A stretch of DNA of 8,049 bases, taken from NCBI GenBank assembly GCA_947471695.1, contig CANIWY010000042.1:1-8049 (forward strand). The letters are read 5' to 3'. The notes beneath the pieces were generated by a model, which ran no database searches, was not told the origin of the DNA, and saw nothing but the letters and a program-made list of their open reading frames with translations. Positions 1 through 4,864 of the stretch are shown here, piece after piece (the stretch's first letter is position 1; each line of letters opens with the position of its first letter). The DNA comes from Nitrosomonadaceae bacterium. Lineage in GTDB: Bacteria > Pseudomonadota > Gammaproteobacteria > Burkholderiales > Nitrosomonadaceae. The translations under genes were made by a program, and so were the position numbers.

Positions 1-2
1 AC

Positions 3-92
3 GCCTTAAGCAAACGTACCAGCATCTTTGGTGGTTATCGACGTGTAAGTCAAACTGGAGCTAGTATCGGAACATCCAGATGCAGCGATTAG
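3..92 (+). other. Possible 3' tail of an unidentified gene
   Basis: One reading frame stays open from the window edge to a TAG at 90-92, giving 29 residues ending TSRCSD. I do not recognise it as any family. It is offered only because a strong plus-strand terminator follows at 163-193, which implies that some transcription unit enters from the left. The stretch from 93 to 162 shows no gene. It does contain a small hairpin, CTAATC (141-146) paired with GATTAG (154-159). The open frame could be chance. Confidence 0.15.
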
Positions 93-162
93 TCACCAAG
101 GCAACAGAAACACTTGGACGATGGGTATACGTCACAATTTCTAATCGACTCCTGATTAGTTG

Positions 163-193
163 AAAATGGGGTGCTCAGGCGCTCCATTTTTTT
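163..193 (+). terminator. Rho-independent terminator
   Basis: AAAATGGGGTGC (163-174) pairs over 12 positions with GCGCTCCATTTT (179-190), with two G-T pairs. The loop is TCAG and a run of seven T follows (187-193). This is a classic intrinsic terminator for a plus-strand transcript entering from the left. The A-tract on the 5' side gives some minus-strand function as well. It lies immediately upstream of where recognisable maf homology begins, so the decayed maf and rng are probably insulated from the gene to the left. Confidence 0.75.
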
Positions 194-210
194 GCACGGT
201 TACTTGATGC

Positions 211-574
211 ATCACGCGACAAAACTGTCTGTTAGAGTCAACATGGAAAATGACGCTCACACTCTATCCAGCTGCCGTATTTAATTGGCGGGGACTACAT
301 GAAGTCTTGACCGCGGTCACTATGATTGAGGGGGGACAAGATCCGCGCCCACCTCTCCACCAGCGAGGTCCGGTTCCGTAATATTAGCAACCGCAAGATC
401 CGTACTTACATCGCTACGAACGAGTCCAGTGACAAGGCGGGTGCTTACGCAATCCAAGGCATGGCAGCGGTCTTCATTTCTAACTTTTCTGGCACTTACA
501 GCGGCGTAATGGGACTCCCTCTTTTTTAAATGGCCAGACTTCTGGAAGAAGTCGGCATGGAAATGTTCCATTAG
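211..574 (+). pseudogene. maf: Decayed, 5'-truncated maf (Maf/YceF/YhdE nucleotide pyrophosphatase)
   Basis: Intact Maf proteins are about 190-200-residue house-cleaning nucleoside triphosphate pyrophosphatases. Here homology is spread over all three frames. DKTVC at 218-232 resembles the family's ADTxV active-site segment. NDAHTL at 249-266 and LAGTT at 285-299 lie in a second frame, which carries a stop at 282-284. HEVLTAVTMIEGG at 298-336 lies in the frame of the first base. The longest piece runs from about 332 to 526 in a third frame. It starts near GDKIRAHLSTSEVRF and continues through the highly conserved DKAGAYAIQG and YSGVMGLPLF. It ends at TAA 527-529. The same frame continues beyond that stop as MARLLEEVGMEMFH and then TAG at 572-574. 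That is the expected Maf tail, so the stop is probably a single GAA-to-TAA change. The N-terminal third, including the ASxSPRR motif, is not seen. The gene is clearly dead. Position directly before rng fits the common maf-rng order. Confidence 0.85.
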
Positions 575-605
575 TCCACCAAAAAACCTTGTTGAGTCTT
601 TATTT

Positions 606-2057
606 ATGAGTAGTGAAATCCTTGTCAACATTACCCCACAAGAGACGCGTGTAGCCGTGATGGAGCAGGGTGTGGTGCAAGAATTGCATATAGAGCGCAC
701 CAGCAACCGCGGCATTGTCGGCAATGTCTACAGCGGCCGCGTCAATAGAGTGCTCCCAGGAATGCAATCAGCCTTCATCGATATCGGCCTTGATCGTGCC
801 GCCTTCCTCCACGTTGCAGAGATCTGGAAGCTTAGACAGGACGGTGAAGTAGATCAGCCGATCGAGTCGCTCCTCCACGAGGGCGAGAGTATCATGGTAC
901 AGGTGATCAAGGACTCCATTGGCAGCAAGGGTGCTCGCCTGTCCACCCAGATCAGTATCGCAGGACGCCTGCTGGTCTATCTACCACAAGAGTCTCATAT
1001 CGGGATCTCTCAGCGTATCGAGAATAAAATTGATCGAGATTTACTGCGGGAGAGATTGCGGCACTTACTGCCTGCTGATGAGAGGGGAGGCTACATCATC
1101 CGCACCATGGCTGAGGCCGCCACCGAACAAGACCTGCAAACAGATATAGCGTATCTATACAAGCTATGGCGCAATATCCGGGAGAAGTCTTCCATCACCA
1201 TGCCCACCTTGCTCTACCAGGACCTGTCACTCAGTCACCGTGTCCTTCGCGATTTTGTGGATGATGACACGGAACGTGTCCTCGTTGACTCGCGCGAGAC
1301 CTTTCAAAAGATGATCGCATTCTCCCAAGACTACATGGTAAATATGGTGCGCCAGGTCAATCTCTACGCTGGGGAGAAGCCATTATTTGATCTGTATGGG
1401 GTTGAAGATGAGATCGAGAAATCCCTTGCAAGGCGCGTTACCCTAAAATCAGGCGGCTACCTCATCATCGACCAGACTGAGGCCCTCACCACCGTGGATG
1501 TCAATACCGGAGGTTTCGTCGGCATAAAGAGCTTCGACGATACGATCTTCAAGACCAACCTCGAAGCAGCACAAGTCATCGTTCGCCAGCTACGACTGAG
1601 GAATTTGAGCGGCATCATTATTGTTGATTTTATTGACATGGAGAATGAGGATCACAAGAATGCGATACTTACGGAGCTCAAGAAGGCGCTCATGAAAGAC
1701 CGCACCCGTATGACTGTCAGTGGCTTTACAGCACTAGGGCTGGTGGAGATGACCCGAAAGCGTACACGCGAGAGTCTTGCACACATCCTATGCGAGACCT
1801 GCCCCACCTGCCAAGGCCGAAGTGAGATCAGGACAGCGCAAACGATATGTTATGAAATCCTCCGTGAACTACTGCGCGAGTCCCGCCAATTCGATGCACG
1901 CGAGTTTCGTATCCTTGCCTCGCAACAAGTCATCAACCTATTCCTCGATGAAGAATCCCAGAGCTTGGCACAGCTAGGTGACTTCATCGCCAAGCCCATC
2001 AGTCTGCAAGTCGAAGTTGCTTATACTCAGGAGCAGTATGACGTGATCTTGATGTAG
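606..2057 (+). CDS. rng: Ribonuclease G
   Basis: RNase G is a cytoplasmic endoribonuclease of the RNase E/G family. It matures the 5' end of 16S rRNA and takes part in mRNA decay. The 483-residue product is close to the E. coli length (489) and collinear with it from MSSEILVNITPQETRVA to the C-terminal YTQEQYDVILM. Residues about 35-125 form the S1 RNA-binding domain (GIVGNVYSGRVNRVLPGMQSAFIDIG). RNase H-like and 5'-sensor segments follow. The DNase I-like catalytic part carries both metal-binding aspartates, D298 in TTVDVNTGG and D341 in IIIVDFIDM. The zinc-link cysteines are present in CETCPTC (C396, C399, C402). The protein lacks the long C-terminal scaffold of RNase E. The ATG at 606 gives the family N-terminus, but the Shine-Dalgarno sequence is weak (only GAG in TTGAGT upstream). 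The gene starts 31 bases after the dead maf tail. I could not identify its promoter; it may lie within the maf remnant. Confidence 0.97.
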   Translation: MSSEILVNITPQETRVAVMEQGVVQELHIERTSNRGIVGNVYSGRVNRVLPGMQSAFIDIGLDRAAFLHVAEIWKLRQDGEVDQPIESLLHEGESIMVQVIKDSIGSKGARLSTQISIAGRLLVYLPQESHIGISQRIENKIDRDLLRERLRHLLPADERGGYIIRTMAEAATEQDLQTDIAYLYKLWRNIREKSSITMPTLLYQDLSLSHRVLRDFVDDDTERVLVDSRETFQKMIAFSQDYMVNMVRQVNLYAGEKPLFDLYGVEDEIEKSLARRVTLKSGGYLIIDQTEALTTVDVNTGGFVGIKSFDDTIFKTNLEAAQVIVRQLRLRNLSGIIIVDFIDMENEDHKNAILTELKKALMKDRTRMTVSGFTALGLVEMTRKRTRESLAHILCETCPTCQGRSEIRTAQTICYEILRELLRESRQFDAREFRILASQQVINLFLDEESQSLAQLGDFIAKPISLQVEVAYTQEQYDVILM

Positions 2058-2105
2058 CCGTACCGATGCCCCATCCGCCCACCGAATTGACTACTCACTC
2101 CTCAA

Positions 2106-2340
2106 CTAAATCAGTGGCCCCTTCGTCTCATTATCAGGTGGGGCTAGGTGGGTAAACTCTACACTGTCCTCATACGCTAACTCGGTCGTCCCCGTCACCT
2201 TAATGAGTTTGCCGGCAAGGAGCCCACATCCCAGTGCGAGCGTCACGCTGACAATGATTCCAATGAACTGAACCCGGGCCACTCCCGGAATGACCATGAT
2301 CTCAATCAGCGCCCCCAGAATTCCTGGCATCCCATGACCC
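2106..2340 (-). pseudogene. C-terminal fragment of an Rh50/Amt-type ammonium transporter
   Basis: An open minus-strand frame ends at TAG 2106-2108. From about 2339 downward it reads GHGMPGILGALIEIM, then two hydrophobic segments (IGIIVSVTLALGCGLLAG) and the tail KVTGTTELAYEDSVEF. The HGMPGILG motif and a YED-type tail after the last transmembrane helix recall Rh50 ammonia/ammonium channels, which have about 11-12 helices and about 400 residues. Only the last two helices are present. The codons upstream (MYNKLSENRKPQ) do not resemble the family and there is no plausible start. I see no further homology in any frame up to 2600. It is best read as a transporter remnant left by deletion or rearrangement. 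If the Rh50 reading is right, it suggests an ammonia-oxidiser lineage. The assignment rests on motif memory, not on an alignment. Confidence 0.55.
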
Positions 2341-2612
2341 TGCGGCTTCCTATTCTCGGATAGTTTGTTATACAATCCCGGAACTTGGGCGTTCTATGCA
2401 TCGACTCGGGTCTTGTCTTCTGCTGATTGACATAAAGATCCCGAGCAATGGGGCATGTGCGTACCAATGGTAGGCCACGTCTATTCAGAACCTTCTCGGC
2501 GATTGAAGCTCTGTGCGAATCAGCACATGGTCACACGGAGTATCTGGCACGTGATCTGTCTAGGCAAGACCACTGAGCATACGATTAATTTAGTATTAAA
2601 TACGGAGATGTT
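2341..2612. other. Gene-free stretch upstream of the His-rich protein gene
   Basis: No supported gene in either direction. The only functional signal is the GGAG Shine-Dalgarno sequence (2602-2605 region) five bases before the ATG at 2613. An AT-rich run at about 2583-2600 contains TATTAA and could hold a -10 element, but I found no good -35 at 16-18 bases. The minus strand here should hold the rest of the Rh50-like gene if that gene were whole, and it does not. Confidence 0.5.
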
Positions 2613-3212
2613 ATGAACAGAGTATCTGGATGGGCTGAACGGCTGGGCTGGGCGGTACTGATAATGCTGATGACGTTACCGGCCCATGCGCAGCTAATGC
2701 TTGCCCATGAAGGTCATCATTCGGGTGACTGTGTCATTAAGGGTGGAGCCTTCTCCGTAAATTTTAGCGCCTATGAGAAGCCGAAGGGGGAAATCCCTCC
2801 AATGCACGCATTTTGTCAGCAAATACCCGCAACCGGGATCATACTCATGTCGGTTGATTTGAACGAGCCCGAGTCTCGCAAGTTACCACTGGCTGTAAGG
2901 GTAGTGATGGAGGGCCATGGTCCGAATGGGCATGAGGTACTCTCTCTACCACCTAAGGTATATCCATCCGGGAGCATCTCTCTCGGAGAGGTCAACATGG
3001 CTGACCTCGGTCAGTATGTCGTGCTCCTGGAAACTGAGGAAGCAGGAACGATGAAGGAGAAGGTTCGTATTCCGCTCACAGTTGGAGAGGGCGGTGGTCA
3101 TGGGAGCCATGGATCAGGTCCTGGTTTGATGGAGGCTGCAGTATTTCTAATTGCGGCCGGTCTCGGCGCTTTTTTATGGCTACGTCGTCGTAAGTCAAGC
3201 GCTAAGCCGTAA
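2613..3212 (+). CDS. Secreted His-rich protein with C-terminal membrane anchor, function unknown
   Basis: I do not recognise the family of this 199-residue product. A signal peptide is clear: a basic start, a hydrophobic core at residues 11-24 (LGWAVLIMLMTLPA) and a likely AHA|Q cleavage after residue 26. The mature N-terminus holds a histidine cluster, AHEGHHSGDC (residues 31-40). The middle part, about 40-158, looks like a beta-rich periplasmic domain, with C40 and C68 able to form a disulfide. Further histidines are at 65, 102 and 107. A Gly/His linker (GEGGGHGSHGSG, 158-169) leads to a single transmembrane helix (about 172-190), followed by RRRK and a short cytoplasmic tail. That architecture suits a periplasmic domain tethered to the inner membrane, possibly binding copper or another metal; the metal role is inference from the histidines. 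The start is supported by GGAG five bases upstream. No operon partner is visible: the neighbours are a transporter remnant on the other strand and a hairpin-rich 3' region. Confidence 0.85.
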   Translation: MNRVSGWAERLGWAVLIMLMTLPAHAQLMLAHEGHHSGDCVIKGGAFSVNFSAYEKPKGEIPPMHAFCQQIPATGIILMSVDLNEPESRKLPLAVRVVMEGHGPNGHEVLSLPPKVYPSGSISLGEVNMADLGQYVVLLETEEAGTMKEKVRIPLTVGEGGGHGSHGSGPGLMEAAVFLIAAGLGAFLWLRRRKSSAKP

Positions 3213-3224
3213 CTCAAAAGTAAG

Positions 3225-3250
3225 TTCAGGGGGAAGGGTTCTCCCCTGAA
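3225..3250 (+). other. Hairpin just downstream of the His-rich protein gene
   Basis: TTCAGGGG (3225-3232) pairs perfectly with CCCCTGAA (3243-3250), extended by one G-T pair, around an eight-base loop. It starts 12 bases after the stop codon at 3212. No T-run follows, so it is not a standard intrinsic terminator. It could stabilise the mRNA 3' end or act together with the terminator-like hairpin at 3358. Confidence 0.5.
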
Positions 3251-3357
3251 GTATCCCAGAAACTCTCTCAAGTCAAAACTGCGTGAGCGCTGTGTGGGAC
3301 CTTGAGGAGTACATACCTCTCTGAAATTAGTCGACACCAGTGATTTAGTATTCACGG

Positions 3358-3390
3358 AACAGCCACCGAACCCGGTGGCTGTTTGCATTT
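3358..3390 (+). terminator. Likely terminator of the His-rich protein gene
   Basis: AACAGCCACCG (3358-3368) and CGGTGGCTGTT (3373-3383) form a perfect 11-bp stem with an AACC loop. A T-rich but interrupted tail (TTGCATTT) follows. The position about 145 bases after the stop of the 2613-3212 gene, with no gene between, fits a terminator. The broken T-run makes it weaker than the one at 163-193. Confidence 0.6.
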
Positions 3391-3658
3391 CATGAATCGC
3401 AAAATGTGAGACCCGTCATCAGGTTCTGAATAGGCCCCCTTCCTGTGTCAGATCGGCGTAACATTGTCCGTTGGTGCTTGGTAGATCACCTGCTTACATA
3501 AGTCATTGTGTTATACAAATAACCCGGCGCCTCTATATCTCTATCGCCTGGCCCTCTTGGGGAATGGAGCCATTTCTGTGAGGAGGGTGAGTTATATGAC
3601 TTCATAAGCGTCTGGACATTTAATTAAATAGATTCAATTGGCTACTGTCTTGATAGTT
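3391..3658. other. Gene-free stretch before the IS remnant
   Basis: No supported gene. A strong Shine-Dalgarno-like AGGAGGGTGA (3581-3590) precedes an ATG at 3596, but that frame stops after three codons (ATG ACT TCA TAA). An unstarted frame of about 33 codons ends at a TAA near 3624. The lower part becomes AT-rich toward the transposase remnant and may include IS flank sequence. I could not define a terminal inverted repeat. Confidence 0.4.
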
Positions 3659-4249
3659 TTACATTTGTGTCTCCGTATTTTTAAGTAATTGATCAAGTTG
3701 AATTTTCTAAAAAATAGTGTGGCTTAAAATCTGTAGGATTGTGTAAAGCGAATCATTGGTATTGAGTCGTTTTTTGACGATGGCGACCAAGGCCTAAATT
3801 GTGATGGCTATCCATATTTTTGTCTTCACTGCGTTCTCGGTGGCGCCGTAAAAATTCTTGATCCAAAAATGTTGTTTTATCCATTTGAAGAACAGCCTAA
3901 CCTGCCAGCGACAACGATAAAGCTGAGTGATGGTCAGAGCAGGCAAGTCGAAGTTGTTGGTTAGAAACACCAGATGCTTGTCGTGTTCAGCATCGTAGAA
4001 TTTGATGCGTCGCAAGTGTTGCAGATAGTCCTTGCATGCCTTCGGATCGTTTAACGAAATGGTCTGGTCGCAACGCAGTCCCGTGCCTTTGTCCACGGCA
4101 CGTGAGTAAACGCGATGAAAGAGTAGATTGGATTTGCCACGGGTCACGAAGAGTGCCTGTGCTTGATGCAAAGTGAACCAGCGCGCGAAATCGGTGAAAC
4201 CCCGATCCATGATGTAAAAGCTGCGGACTGTATAGGCAACATGTACCAT
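3659..4249 (-). pseudogene. IS4-family transposase remnant
   Basis: The minus strand encodes the C-terminal part of an IS4-family DDE transposase. Reading 4249 to 3797 it has FYIMDRGFTDFARW (residues 11-24, with the presumed second catalytic aspartate D15). It then has FVTRGKSN, LTNNFDLPALTI and the family C-terminal signature YRCRWQVRLFFKWIK. In the IS4 pattern Y-2-R-3-E-6-K, the glutamate position (residue 118, codon at 3896-3898) is arginine, which should abolish catalysis. A TAG at 3794-3796 interrupts the frame. The same frame then continues as ALVAIVKKRLNTNDSLYTILQ to a second stop at 3707-3709, and on to KIQLDQLL and the likely natural stop at 3659-3661. The N-terminal half is missing: homology fades near 4220, where dksA promoter sequence begins. 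It is a dead, 5'-truncated element. Confidence 0.85.
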
Positions 4250-4277
4250 TTAAAGAAAAGTACACTTGCTGTACAAT
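4249..4277 (+). promoter_or_regulatory. Candidate sigma70 promoter of dksA
   Basis: TTTAAA (4249-4254) and TACAAT (4272-4277) are 17 bases apart, matching the -35 and -10 consensus at four and five of six positions. Transcription would start near 4284, leaving a leader of about 50 bases to the ATG at 4337. A weaker overlapping pair, TTGCTG (4266-4271) and TATTAA (4289-4294), also has a 17-base spacer. The site abuts the truncated end of the transposase remnant. Confidence 0.45.
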
Positions 4278-4336
4278 GTTTTTTCTGGTATTAAAATGTG
4301 CATGCACCAGCGCAGAAATCAAAAAAGGATCCAAAG

Positions 4337-4762
4337 ATGCCACAAGAGTCACTCCGCAAACAAGCTGCTCCTTACCTACCCAAAAAAGGGGAGAGTTACA
4401 TGAGCCCCAAGCAGCTCATGCATTTTCGCAAAATATTGGAAGGCATGAAAATTGAGTTGGGTCAAGATATAGACCGGACAGTCCACACTATGCAGGATGA
4501 GGCTACGATCTTCGCTGATCCTAATGATCGGGCCAGCCAAGAGTCTGATATCGCCTTGGAATTACGCAACCGCGATCGCGAGCGTAAGCTCATCAAGAAG
4601 ATTGATGAGACCATCTCTAAGATAGAAACGGAAGACTACGGTTACTGCAATAGCTGCGGAATTGAGATTGGCCTGAAGCGACTAGAAGCACGTCCGACTG
4701 CCACACTCTGCATTGACTGCAAGACGCTCGACGAGATAAGAGAGCGACAAATAGCTAAGTAG
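4337..4762 (+). CDS. dksA: RNA polymerase-binding transcription factor DksA
   Basis: DksA binds the secondary channel of RNA polymerase and works with ppGpp to adjust rRNA, tRNA and amino-acid promoters. The product has the coiled-coil arm with the DPNDRASQ loop at its tip, whose two acidic residues correspond to E. coli D71 and D74. The helix ELRNRDRERKLIKKI follows. The C-terminal zinc finger has cysteines in CNSCG and CIDCK, and the conserved RLEARPTATLCIDCKTL is intact. The frame is open from a GTG at 4298, which would give 154 residues. I prefer the ATG at 4337 (141 residues) because AGGA lies seven bases upstream, while the GTG has no Shine-Dalgarno sequence and lies only about 14 bases from the predicted transcript start. 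A third ATG at 4400 follows a GGGGAG, but it falls within the conserved PKKGESYM segment. Transcription ends at the shared terminator at 4786-4839. Confidence 0.96.
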   Translation: MPQESLRKQAAPYLPKKGESYMSPKQLMHFRKILEGMKIELGQDIDRTVHTMQDEATIFADPNDRASQESDIALELRNRDRERKLIKKIDETISKIETEDYGYCNSCGIEIGLKRLEARPTATLCIDCKTLDEIRERQIAK

Positions 4763-4785
4763 GGTCATCCCGCAGATCATCCGTG

Positions 4786-4839
4786 GTGGACTGTAAAAAA
4801 GCCCCGTATCTTGTGATACGGGGCTTTTTTACAGTCCAC
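4786..4839. terminator. Bidirectional terminator between dksA and pnp
   Basis: A perfect 25-bp inverted repeat (4786-4810 with 4815-4839) surrounds a TTGT loop. The core is GCCCCGTATC/GATACGGGGC flanked by six A on the left and six T on the right, so it has a proper U-run in both directions and can end both the plus-strand dksA and the minus-strand pnp transcripts. The pairing continues beyond the A/T tracts for nine more bases (GTGGACTGT with ACAGTCCAC). It lies 23 bases past the dksA stop and 25 bases past the pnp stop. Confidence 0.92.
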
Positions 4840-4864
4840 ATTCTCAAATAATAACGGTCACTCG

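Noticed and set aside
307..326. TTGACC and TATGAT as a promoter for rng within the maf remnant
   Set aside because: The spacer is only eight bases, far short of the 16-18 needed; both are explained by maf coding sequence.
320..724. Minus-strand open frame of 134 codons
   Set aside because: It lies antisense to the maf remnant and the rng start, has no family resemblance, and is explained by the coding pattern of the other strand.
3523..3624. Unstarted 33-codon frame containing LGEWSHFCEEGELYDF
   Set aside because: Looks protein-like but is short, has no start or recognisable family, and the other two frames there look equally plausible.
3987..4352. Minus-strand open frame of 121 codons
   Set aside because: It overlaps the transposase remnant in another frame and runs into dksA; the transposase motifs are in the frame ending at 3794.
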